Assembly (NCBI RefSeq): GCF_002305895.1
Contig: NZ_CP022203.1
Location: forward strand, 1,900,501 to 1,964,500
From: Corallococcus macrosporus DSM 14697
GTDB taxonomy: Bacteria; Myxococcota; Myxococcia; Myxococcales; Myxococcaceae
DNA length: 64,000 nucleotides
Direction: 5' to 3'
Shown here piece by piece: positions 23,814-32,137 of the stretch. The stretch's first letter is position 1, and each line of letters starts with the position of its first letter. A program made the translations under genes and the position numbers. The notes beneath the pieces were generated by a model. That model saw only the letters and a list, made by a program, of their open reading frames with translations. It was not told the origin of the DNA and did not search any database.

Positions 23814-24974
23814 ATGCCTACCATTCGTGATGACGAAATTCCCAACGCCACCGGCATCCCCTCGTCCGCCCGGCGGACGGACTTCATGCCGCCGCCCACC
23901 CTGGCGGTGACGGAAGAGCTGCTGCGCGCGCTGCCCAAGACGGACCTCCACTGCCACCTGGATGGGTCCATGCGCCTGAAGACCATCCTCGAGCTGGCCG
24001 AGCAGCAGAAAATCAAGCTGCTCGCCGACACCGAGGACGGGCTGGCCAAGGCCATCCACATGGGCGAGGTGTGCGAGAGCCTGGAGGAGTACCTCGTCGC
24101 CTTCGACGTGACGCTCTCCGTGCTCCAGACGGCCGAGGCCCTCTACCGCGCCGCCTACGAGCTGGCCGTGGACGCCGCCGCGGAGAACGTGCGCTGGCTG
24201 GAGGTCCGCTACTCGCCCGCGCTGCACCTGCAGAAGGGCCTGAAGATGACCACGGTCATCGACTCGGTGCTGGAGGGCCTGCGCGCCGCGAAGCGGGAGA
24301 CGGGCATCAAGTGCGGCGTCATCGTCTGCGGCATCCGCCACATCAACCCGCAGACGTCCATGCGGCTGGCCGAGCTGGCGGTGGCCTACAAGAACCGCGG
24401 CGTCATCGGCTTCGACCTGGCCGGCGCGGAGGCGAGCTTCCCCGCGAAGGACCACCGGGACGCCTTCCAGCTCATCCTCAAGAACAACGTCAACTGCACC
24501 GCGCACGCGGGTGAGGCCTACGGCCCCGAGTCCATCTCCCAGGCCATCCACAACCTGGGCGCGCACCGCATCGGCCACGGCACGCGGCTGCGCGAGGACG
24601 GGGACCTGCTCAACTACGTCAACGACCACCGCATCCCGCTGGAGGTGTGCCCCACCTCCAACGTGCAGACGGGCGCGGTGTCCAGCCTGTCCGCGCACCC
24701 GCTGAAGTTCTACTTCGACTACGGCCTGCGGGTGACCATCAACACGGACAACCGCCTCATCACCGACACCACGGTGACCAAGGAGCTGTGGACGGCGCAC
24801 TCCGAGCTGGGCCTGTCGCTGGAGGATTTGACCACCATCCTCGTCTCCGGCTTCAAGAGCGCCTTCCTGCCGTTCCGGGAGAAGCAGGACATGCTGCGGG
24901 CGGTGAACGAGGAGATTGCCCGGACGCTGGCGGCCTTCGACCAGAAGCGGCACCCGGTGAAGCAGCCGGCATGA
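23814..24974 (+). CDS. add: adenosine deaminase
   Basis: A 386-aa zinc amidohydrolase. Visible motifs are HCHLDG near residue 45 (metal-binding His-x-His), a substrate loop around FDLAGAE (about 200), CTAHAGEA (metal His and catalytic Glu, about 226-233), HRIGHG (about 246), and INTDNR (catalytic Asp, about 307). It converts adenosine or deoxyadenosine to inosine in purine salvage. Many family members read TDD at the last motif and this one reads TDN, so adenine or another aminopurine substrate is possible. AAGGAAGG lies about 10 bases before ATG 23814. No operon partner is evident. Confidence 0.9.
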   Translation: MPTIRDDEIPNATGIPSSARRTDFMPPPTLAVTEELLRALPKTDLHCHLDGSMRLKTILELAEQQKIKLLADTEDGLAKAIHMGEVCESLEEYLVAFDVTLSVLQTAEALYRAAYELAVDAAAENVRWLEVRYSPALHLQKGLKMTTVIDSVLEGLRAAKRETGIKCGVIVCGIRHINPQTSMRLAELAVAYKNRGVIGFDLAGAEASFPAKDHRDAFQLILKNNVNCTAHAGEAYGPESISQAIHNLGAHRIGHGTRLREDGDLLNYVNDHRIPLEVCPTSNVQTGAVSSLSAHPLKFYFDYGLRVTINTDNRLITDTTVTKELWTAHSELGLSLEDLTTILVSGFKSAFLPFREKQDMLRAVNEEIARTLAAFDQKRHPVKQPA

Positions 24975-25054
24975 TGACGTGACGTCCCGGGTTCCGGTCC
25001 CACGCGGGGGGTGGCTGCCTCGCGGGGCCGGCGCTGGCCGGGAGGAGGTGGCAC

Positions 25055-25834
25055 GTGGACCTGGAGCTGGGTGGCAAGGTGGTGCTGGTGACGGGCGGCT
25101 CGGAGGGGCTGGGGGCCGCGGTGGCCCGGCGGCTCGTCCGGGAGGGCGCGAAGGTGGCGCTCTGTGCCCGTGGGGTGGAGCGGCTGGAGGCCACCGCCGC
25201 GGCCCTGCGCGCCGAAGGTGGCGACGTGCTCACCGTCCAGGCCGACGTGTCGCGCGCGTGGGAGGTGGAGCACTTCGTGGACGCCGCCCACGCGCGCTTC
25301 GGCCGCATCGACGCGCTGGTGAACAACGCGGGCACCGCGGCGGGCCGGCCCTTCGCCTCGGTGAGTGACGCGGAGTGGGAGGCGGACCTCCAGCTCAAGG
25401 TCTTCGCGGCGATTCGCGCCTCGCGGCAGGCGCTGCCCTTCCTGAAGGAGTCGGGCGGCGGCGCCATCGTCAACGTGCTGGCCATCGCGGCGAAGACGCC
25501 GGGCGCCAACTCCACGCCGTCCTCGGTGTCTCGCGCGGCGGGGCTCGCGCTGACGAAGGCGCTGTCCAAGGAGTTTGGCCCCCACGACATCCGGGTGAAC
25601 GCGGTGCTGGTGGGCATCATCGAAAGTGGCCAGTGGGAGCGCCGCGCCAGGGAGGTCGGCAAGCCCGTGGAGTCCTTCCAGCAGGAGATGGCCCGCCACG
25701 CGGGCATCCCGCTGGGCCGGGTGGGGAAGGCGGAGGAGTTCGCGGACACCGTGGCCTTCCTGCTGTCGCCTCGCGGTGGCTACATCAGCGGCGCGGCCAT
25801 CAACGTGGATGGCGGCCTGTCCGCCGCAGTCTGA
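25055..25834 (+). CDS. short-chain dehydrogenase family protein with altered catalytic residues
   Basis: A 259-aa classical SDR fold. The cofactor loop TGGSEGLG (about 13-20), NNAG (about 91), and the C-terminal VDGG are standard. The usual Tyr-x-x-x-Lys is replaced: the block corresponding to YxASKAA reads SSVSRAA, so Tyr becomes Ser and Lys becomes Arg, and the upstream catalytic Ser position reads Ala (NVLAIAAK). A related SDR subgroup with the same PSSVSRAAG block exists in other bacteria. Normal ketone/alcohol redox activity is doubtful. The start is GTG 25055, six bases after GGAGGAGG. Confidence 0.88.
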   Translation: MDLELGGKVVLVTGGSEGLGAAVARRLVREGAKVALCARGVERLEATAAALRAEGGDVLTVQADVSRAWEVEHFVDAAHARFGRIDALVNNAGTAAGRPFASVSDAEWEADLQLKVFAAIRASRQALPFLKESGGGAIVNVLAIAAKTPGANSTPSSVSRAAGLALTKALSKEFGPHDIRVNAVLVGIIESGQWERRAREVGKPVESFQQEMARHAGIPLGRVGKAEEFADTVAFLLSPRGGYISGAAINVDGGLSAAV

Positions 25835-25995
25835 CACCGCTTCGTCAGGAATGGCGTGCGTGCCCGTGCGTGCACGGTGAGGACGGCTTCGCGCCGTCCG
25901 GCGACCGCGGCTGCTGACCCCTGGTCCCTCATCGCTCCGTCACGTCCCCCCGGGTGTGCCCGTCTTCGGGCCCCGGGGCATTCCTGAGTTGGGTC

Positions 25996-27420
25996 ATGCA
26001 GCCGAAACTGAACCGGCTTCTCCGGGCGCTCGCCCGCGAGGGGCTCGAGGTGGCCTATGACGGCCGCCTCTATTCCGTCCGCCTCCAGGGTGACGCCCAT
26101 GCGCCGCCCGCCGAGGTCCTCCTCCCTCCGGACCTGCCCGTGGAGGGCAAGGCCTTCCAGCAGCTCGCCCACCTCGCCGCGCTGAGACACCCGAGCGGTG
26201 GCCAGGTGCTGCGCGTGCGCGCCACGCCGGACTTCCACCCGGGTGACTCCGGCGTGGCCATCGGCTCGGTGCTCCACACGCGCGGGCTGGTGGTGCCCGG
26301 CGCCATCGGCACCGACATCAACTGCGGCATGCGCCTGCACGTCGCGAACGTCTCCGTGGAGGCCTTCCTGGCGAAGCGGACGGCCTTCGTCGAGCGGATG
26401 AAGGGCCACTACTTCTTCGGCACGCGGGACGTCACCATGGGCTCGCGGGCCTCCGAGGCGCTGCTGCGCGACGGCGTGCAGGGGTGGCTCGTGGAGACGC
26501 TGGAGCGCCCGCTGGGATGCGCGGGCCGGGCCGACCTGGCGCAGCTCGACGCGGAGGTGGCGCGCATCCACCTGGGCGGCGGGTTGAAGGGCCACCCCCG
26601 CTGGGCCCCCGAGTCCTTCACGCGGGAAGGGCTGGTGCGCGACGCCGGGCTGGCCACCATCGGCGGGGGCAACCACTTCGTGGAGGTGCAGCGCGTGGAG
26701 GCGGTGGAGGACCGGGCGCGGGCGTGGGGCTGGGGTGTGCGTGAGGGGCAGCTCGCGTTCATGATTCACTCCGGCAGCCGCGACGTGGGCAAGCACGTGG
26801 GCGTGGCGTGGCAGGACCGCGCGCGCCAGGCCTGGCCCGTGGGCGCGCCGCTCCCCGAAAGCGGCATCCTCCCGCTGGGAGACGCGCGGCTCGTCGAGCA
26901 ATACCTGGAGGCGGAGGCGACGGCGGCCAACTACGCCTTCCTCAACCGCCTGCTGCTGGCGGAGCTGCTTCGGCAGACGCTCCGGGAGCTCTTCGGGGAC
27001 GTGGAGGCGCCGCTCGTCTACGACGTGCCCCACAACCTGACGCTGCCCTACGAAGGGGGCTGGCTGGCGCGCAAGGGCGCGTGCCCGGCGGGCGCGGAGC
27101 AGCCGGTCATCATCCCCGGCTCCATGGGGGCCACGTCCTTCCTCATGGTGGGGTGTGGCGATGCGCGGGCGCTGGAGTCCGCGTCGCATGGCGCGGGCCG
27201 CGCGCGCTCCCGCTTCTCCCTGTCGCGCGGGGGCGCGGACCAGAGCGAGGCGGCCCTGGGGCTGACGGGGGTGGACTGCATCACCCTCCGCGCGGAGCGG
27301 CGCGTCGAGGAGGCCCCGGCGGCCTACAAGCCCATCCGCCCGGTGGTGGATGCCCAGGTGGAGGCCGGCATCGTCCGGGAGGTGGCCCGGCTCGCGCCCC
27401 TGCTCACCTTCAAGGCCTGA
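25996..27420 (+). CDS. rtcB: RtcB RNA ligase (GTP-dependent, 3'-phosphate)
   Basis: A 474-aa RtcB protein that joins RNA 2',3'-cyclic or 3'-phosphate ends to 5'-OH ends using GTP and Mn2+. The hallmark residues are present: metal-binding Cys in GTDINCGMR (near 110), GGGNHFVE (about 230), HSGSRDVGK (about 258), PGSMGATSF, and the guanylylated His in SHGAGR (near 397). Length is close to the E. coli enzyme (408) with an insertion in the middle. ATG 25996 is chosen; a GTG at 25954 would add 14 residues. M. xanthus is known to carry several RtcB paralogues with differing activity. This copy lies about 12 kb from the Ro/Y RNA operon and not in it. Confidence 0.93.
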   Translation: MQPKLNRLLRALAREGLEVAYDGRLYSVRLQGDAHAPPAEVLLPPDLPVEGKAFQQLAHLAALRHPSGGQVLRVRATPDFHPGDSGVAIGSVLHTRGLVVPGAIGTDINCGMRLHVANVSVEAFLAKRTAFVERMKGHYFFGTRDVTMGSRASEALLRDGVQGWLVETLERPLGCAGRADLAQLDAEVARIHLGGGLKGHPRWAPESFTREGLVRDAGLATIGGGNHFVEVQRVEAVEDRARAWGWGVREGQLAFMIHSGSRDVGKHVGVAWQDRARQAWPVGAPLPESGILPLGDARLVEQYLEAEATAANYAFLNRLLLAELLRQTLRELFGDVEAPLVYDVPHNLTLPYEGGWLARKGACPAGAEQPVIIPGSMGATSFLMVGCGDARALESASHGAGRARSRFSLSRGGADQSEAALGLTGVDCITLRAERRVEEAPAAYKPIRPVVDAQVEAGIVREVARLAPLLTFKA

Positions 27421-27434
27421 GCAGCGGGGGGGGA

Positions 27435-27465
27435 GGGGGCACGTCATTTCACTTGGCGTGCTCCC
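27435..27465 (+). terminator. hairpin downstream of rtcB
   Basis: GGGGGCACG (27435-27443) pairs with CGTGCTCCC (27457-27465), nine pairs including one G-T, around a 13-base loop. It starts 15 bases after the rtcB stop. There is no T-run, so termination is probable but unproven. Confidence 0.45.
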
Positions 27466-27545
27466 CCGTCTCCGAGTGGAATGGCCTCGCGGCGGGCCCA
27501 CCGCCCACGCGACACTTCACGCCGCATCGAGGGGAACTGGGGACC

Positions 27546-27995
27546 ATGGAGAACACCTACGGAACGATGAACTCGCCCGGCGGCCCGGGCGCGCAGGAGG
27601 CCGTGTCTCTGCCGGCCATCCTGCTGATGGTCCTGTCCGGCATCACGGTGCTGCTGGGGCTCGTCAACCTGCTCCAGTCGTTTGGCGGAGCGGACCCCGC
27701 CGTCACGGAGGCGCTCCAGAATCCCGACCTGCCTGAAGGCGCCCGGCGGTTGATTGCGGGGCTGTCGAGCACCGGCGGCAAGGTGATGTTCGCGCTGCTC
27801 ACGATTGCGCTCAACGGCCTCATCTTCTTCGGCGCGCTGAAGATGAAGAACCTGCAGAGCCATGGGCTGGCGATGACCGCCGCCATCATCTCCGTCATTC
27901 CCTGCTGCAGCCCCTGCGCCTGCCTGGGCATCCCCGTGGGCATCTGGGCCCTGGTGGTGCTCAACAAGCCCGAGGTGAAGGCGTCCTTCACCTAG
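27546..27995 (+). CDS. small multi-pass membrane protein (DUF4190-like)
   Basis: A 149-aa membrane protein. Three hydrophobic segments are visible: about 20-42 (LPAILLMVLSGITVLLGLVN), 76-95 (VMFALLTIALNGLIFFGAL) and 103-133 (LAMTAAIISVIPCCSPCACL then GIPVGIWALVVLN). The last pair, with Cys-rich turn and GIPVGIWALVVL, resembles the DUF4190-type membrane module common in actinobacteria and myxobacteria. Function is unknown. ATG 27546 follows GAGGGGA. Its 3' end overlaps the convergent acetyltransferase gene by 8 bases. Confidence 0.8.
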   Translation: MENTYGTMNSPGGPGAQEAVSLPAILLMVLSGITVLLGLVNLLQSFGGADPAVTEALQNPDLPEGARRLIAGLSSTGGKVMFALLTIALNGLIFFGALKMKNLQSHGLAMTAAIISVIPCCSPCACLGIPVGIWALVVLNKPEVKASFT

Positions 27996-28512
27996 CCGCG
28001 CTCCCTGGCTGGCCACCGCCCCGGGCCGTGGCCGGCCGTTGCTTCTGCATCCGCACGCACGCCAACTGGACCTCGGGCGTGAGCGGGCGCCGGGCGGGGT
28101 GGACGGAGGCGTAGCCGTGGCGCTGATAGAAGTGCTCGGCGTTCAGGCTGGCGTCCAGCCCGAGCCGCGCCGCGTCGCCCCGCCAGACGGTGGACTCCAG
28201 CGCCCACAGCAGGGTGGCGCCCACGCCGTGGCCCGCCTCGTCCGGCACCACGTACAGCGCCTCCAGCTCACCCAGCGCCGCGTCCACCTGTCCGAAGCCC
28301 ACCGCGCGCCGGCCCCGCTCCGCCACCAGCACCGTGCGCGGACGCTCTGGCCGCAGGTAGCCCTCCGGCCTCAAGAGCCGCACCCAGGTGCGCACCTCGT
28401 GCGGCGCGTACGCGCGCGGGCAGAGGGCTTCCACCGCCTGGGTGTGGATGCGCCACAGCGTGCGCCGGTCGGACTCCTTCGCGGGCCTCAGGAGGAGTCC
28501 GTCCGCGCCCAT
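27988..28512 (-). CDS. GNAT-family N-acetyltransferase
   Basis: A 174-aa acetyltransferase. The acetyl-CoA binding region is seen as LEALYVVPDEAGHGVGATLL (motif A, with Gln/Arg-x-x-Gly-x-Gly replaced by EAGHGVG), followed by LGLDASLNAEHFYQRHGY (motif B). The N-terminus RPAKESDRRTLWRIH is typical. The substrate is unknown. It is 7 bases downstream of glgC on the same strand, so it is probably co-transcribed with it, and its end overlaps the convergent membrane gene. Confidence 0.85.
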   Translation of the reverse strand: MGADGLLLRPAKESDRRTLWRIHTQAVEALCPRAYAPHEVRTWVRLLRPEGYLRPERPRTVLVAERGRRAVGFGQVDAALGELEALYVVPDEAGHGVGATLLWALESTVWRGDAARLGLDASLNAEHFYQRHGYASVHPARRPLTPEVQLACVRMQKQRPATARGGGQPGSAAR

Positions 28513-28519
28513 GGCCGCC

Positions 28520-29749
28520 TCAGGTCACCTTCATGCCCTTGGGAATCACCACCACGCCCGCGGGCGTGACGTGGAAGCGGCGCCGGTCCTCCACCGGGTC
28601 GAACCCGATGGTCATCCCCGGCGGAATCTCCACGTTCTTGTCGATGATGGCCCGGCGGATGCGGCAGCGCCGGCCGATGGTGACGTTCTCGAAGAGGATG
28701 GAGTCCTCCACCTCCGAGTACGAGTTGACGCGCACCTTGGGAGACAGCACCGAGCGCCGCACGCTGCCACCGGAGATGATGCAGCCCTCCGCCACCAGCG
28801 TGTCCATGGCGTGGCCCACGCGGTGGTTCTGCTCGTCCGCGAAGACGAACTTCGCCGGCGGGTAGTTGTTGGGCTGGGTGTGGATGGGCCAGCGGTCGTT
28901 GTAGAGGTTGAAGGTCGGGTCCACCTCCACCAGGTCCATGTTGGACTGGTAGTAGACGTCGATGTTCCCCACGTCCCGCCAGTAGCCGCGCTCCTTGGCC
29001 TCCTGGCCCGCGACTTCGTTCTGCGCGAAGTCGTACACGTACACCGGCGCGCGCTTGTACAGCTCGCTGATGATGGACTTGCCGAAGTCGTGCGCGCTCG
29101 CCTCGTTGGCCGCGTCCCGCACCACCTCCTGCACCAGCGTGTCGGTGTTGAAGAGGTAGTTGCCCATGGACGCCAGGCACATCTTCGGGTTGCCCGGCAT
29201 GGGCGGCGGGTCCTTGGGCTTCTCCAGGAACTGGAGCATCCGCCCGTCCGGCCCCACGTCGATGATGCCGAACTCGCGGCCCTGCTCAATGGGCACCGGG
29301 ATGGCGGCCACCGTGCACGCCGCCTTCTTCGCGCAGTGGAAGTCCAGCATCTGCCGCGTGTCCATCCGGTACACGTGGTCCGCGCCGAAGACGAAGATGT
29401 GGTCCGGCTCCTCGTCGGTGATGATGTTGAGGTTCTGGTAGATGGCGTCCGCGCTGCCCTTGTACCAGTCCACCCCCGTCCGCATCTGCGCGGGGACGGC
29501 CTCCACGTAGTGGCCCAGGAACGCCGTCATCCGCCACGCGCGGGACAGGTGGTTGTTGAGCGAGTCGCTCTTGTACTGCGTCAGCACCTTCATCCGGTAC
29601 ACGCCGGAGTTGGCGAAGTTCGACAGGACGAAGTCGATGATGCGGTAGCGCCCGCCGAAGGGGACAGCGGGCTTCGCGCGCTCGCGCGTCAGGGGCTCCA
29701 GGCGCGTGCCAGCGCCTCCAGCCAGAATCATCGCCAGGACTTTGGACAT
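28520..29749 (-). CDS. glgC: glucose-1-phosphate adenylyltransferase
   Basis: A 409-aa ADP-glucose pyrophosphorylase, which makes ADP-glucose for glycogen synthesis. The nucleotide-binding signature is [14 protein letters not shown] near the N-terminus with the family Lys in [19 protein letters not shown], the Asp of [10 protein letters not shown] and GREFGIIDV follow, and the C-terminal left-handed beta-helix is visible ([32 protein letters not shown]). Length matches bacterial GlgC. The start is ATG 29749; upstream in-frame codons lack homology. Genes for the other glycogen/trehalose enzymes TreY and GlgX lie 11 kb away. Confidence 0.95.
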   Translation of the reverse strand: MSKVLAMILAGGAGTRLEPLTRERAKPAVPFGGRYRIIDFVLSNFANSGVYRMKVLTQYKSDSLNNHLSRAWRMTAFLGHYVEAVPAQMRTGVDWYKGSADAIYQNLNIITDEEPDHIFVFGADHVYRMDTRQMLDFHCAKKAACTVAAIPVPIEQGREFGIIDVGPDGRMLQFLEKPKDPPPMPGNPKMCLASMGNYLFNTDTLVQEVVRDAANEASAHDFGKSIISELYKRAPVYVYDFAQNEVAGQEAKERGYWRDVGNIDVYYQSNMDLVEVDPTFNLYNDRWPIHTQPNNYPPAKFVFADEQNHRVGHAMDTLVAEGCIISGGSVRRSVLSPKVRVNSYSEVEDSILFENVTIGRRCRIRRAIIDKNVEIPPGMTIGFDPVEDRRRFHVTPAGVVVIPKGMKVT

Positions 29750-29837
29750 AGGTGTTCCGGACGTTAGCCGCCCCCGGAGGGCCGGCAAGGGCACGTGTGC
29801 CTGCCTGCTGGCCATCGTTGAGTGCCCAACCGCCTGT

Positions 29838-29850
29838 TCAGGTGACCTGA
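29838..29850. promoter_or_regulatory. palindrome TCAGGTGACCTGA between glgC and the FHA-GGDEF gene
   Basis: A perfect 6-bp dyad around a central G lies in the 258-base divergent intergenic region, 89 bases before glgC and 158 before the GGDEF gene. It is a plausible operator for either gene; the regulator is unknown. Confidence 0.4.
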
Positions 29851-30007
29851 CCGGCGGTGGACGCCTGGGCGCCACGGGGCTTCGGGCTGCCCGCGCCCGG
29901 CGTCCGCCCCGGGCGGGATGTGGGAGAAGCGCCGCCAGGGGCCGAAGAACCGGCCCCGGCTGCGTTGCATGGCTTCCGCCGAGGCTATCGTGCTAGCCTC
30001 GTTTCCG

Positions 30008-30889
<882 letters not shown>

Positions 30890-30892
30890 GCC

Positions 30893-31063
30893 ATGGCCGC
30901 CAGCGCAGGTGAAGCGGGGCCGTCCTTCCTCGCGCGGTTGGTGCTCGTGCTCCTGGGCTGCGCCTTCCTGGGCGCGGCCTGGGTGTGGAGCCACCGCTCG
31001 GAGCCCTGGGCCGCGCGGCTGGTGGACGACGCCCAGCGCACGGTGGGCGTGCCGCGGCGGTAG
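30893..31063 (+). CDS. 56-aa single-pass membrane microprotein
   Basis: This small frame starts 3 bases after the stop of the FHA-GGDEF gene. It encodes a short polar N-terminus, one hydrophobic helix (residues about 12-33, LARLVLVLLGCAFLGAAWVW) and a charged C-terminus with Trp and Arg, ending VGVPRR. The composition is not that of a shadow frame: it has a clean transmembrane helix with a positive C-terminal flank and a terminator-like hairpin follows its stop. No ribosome site stronger than the coupled context is visible. The function is unknown; it may associate with the cyclase or simply be translated by coupling. Confidence 0.6.
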   Translation: MAASAGEAGPSFLARLVLVLLGCAFLGAAWVWSHRSEPWAARLVDDAQRTVGVPRR

Positions 31064-31074
31064 CACGGTGAAGC

Positions 31075-31098
31075 GGCGGGAGCCCGGAAGCTCCCGCC
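31075..31098. terminator. perfect 9-bp hairpin between convergent genes
   Basis: GGCGGGAGC (31075-31083) pairs perfectly with GCTCCCGCC (31090-31098) around CCGGAA. It lies between the microprotein gene and the convergent elb operon end and could stop transcription from both sides. No T-run. Confidence 0.55.
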
Positions 31099-31108
31099 AG
31101 CGTCCCGC

Positions 31109-32137
31109 TCAGGTGTTCTCGCGCAGCTCCGCCAGCCGGCCCTTGGTGCCCGGCAGGCTCTGGGGCGGCATCTTCCCGTAGATGTGCTGCACCGTCTCGG
31201 AGAGCGTCTCCTGGATGTCCCGCGCGCGGAAGCCCAGCTCGGCCTCCGCCTTGGAGGCGTCCAGCCAGAACCAGTGCTCGCCGATGTCGATTTCCTGCGG
31301 GTCCAACGCCGGCGTGGTGCCGCGCACCTTGGCCCAGCGCTCCAGCAGCTTCCCGCCGAGCACGTTGAGCTTGGAGGGCAGCTTCAGCTTCGGCGCGGGC
31401 ACGCCGGACAGGCGCTCCAGCCGCTGGAAGAAGTCCGTCATGGACAGATTCACACCCATGAGGTGACGGCCGTACACCTCGCCCCGGGTGAGCGCCTGGA
31501 CGAAGGCGTCCGCCGCGTCGCGCGCGTCCACGAAGGAGATGCCGCCGCCCGGCATGGCCGGAATCTCGCCGTTGAGGAACTTCACCACCGTCCAGGTGGA
31601 GGACAGCCGGTCATCCCCCGGCCCCATCAGCAGGCTGGGGTTGAGCACCACCAGGGGGATGGCGTGCTTGCGGCAGTACGCCAGGGCCAGCTTCTCCTCG
31701 TAGATTTTGGACAGGTAGTAGGGCCACTGGCCCACCACCGTAATCGGGTAGTCGGCGCGCTCGTCGAGGACGCGCTCCTCCTTCGACACCGCGATGGTGC
31801 CGGAGGTGGAGGCCAGCACCACGCGCTTCACGCCCGCCTCGCGCACGTCGCTCAGCAGCTCGCGGGTGCTGTCCACGTGCAGCTCGAACATCTTCCGCGC
31901 GTCCTTCGGCTGGAAGGAGACGAGCCCCGCCAGGTGGTAGACAGCCTCCACGCCCTCCAGCGCGCGGCGCACCGCGTCCCGGTTCTTCAAGTCTCCGGGG
32001 ACGTACTCCGTGCCCGCGTAGGCCGCGCCCGAGGGCTGCGAGCGGCCGATGAGCCGCACCTCGTGGCCCGCCGCCACCAGCCTGGGCACCAGGTGCGTGC
32101 CCAGAAAGCCCGTGCCTCCCGTCACCAGCAGCTTCAC
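31109..32137 (-). CDS. elbE: NAD-dependent epimerase/dehydratase-type SDR, last gene of the elb-type operon
   Basis: A 342-aa extended SDR. The cofactor loop is GGTGFLG (residues 7-13), and the catalytic pair is Tyr-x-x-x-Lys in PYYLSK (near 140). STSGTIAVSK supplies the catalytic Ser/Thr. The family includes 3-beta-hydroxysteroid dehydrogenase-like and dihydroflavonol reductase-like enzymes acting on lipid-like ketones. Its start overlaps the end of the ElbD-type gene by 4 bases, so the two are translationally coupled. In M. xanthus the ether-lipid operon has five genes, elbA-E, and this position corresponds to elbE. The name is inferred from gene order, and the precise reaction is not known. 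Confidence 0.8.
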   Translation of the reverse strand: MKLLVTGGTGFLGTHLVPRLVAAGHEVRLIGRSQPSGAAYAGTEYVPGDLKNRDAVRRALEGVEAVYHLAGLVSFQPKDARKMFELHVDSTRELLSDVREAGVKRVVLASTSGTIAVSKEERVLDERADYPITVVGQWPYYLSKIYEEKLALAYCRKHAIPLVVLNPSLLMGPGDDRLSSTWTVVKFLNGEIPAMPGGGISFVDARDAADAFVQALTRGEVYGRHLMGVNLSMTDFFQRLERLSGVPAPKLKLPSKLNVLGGKLLERWAKVRGTTPALDPQEIDIGEHWFWLDASKAEAELGFRARDIQETLSETVQHIYGKMPPQSLPGTKGRLAELRENT

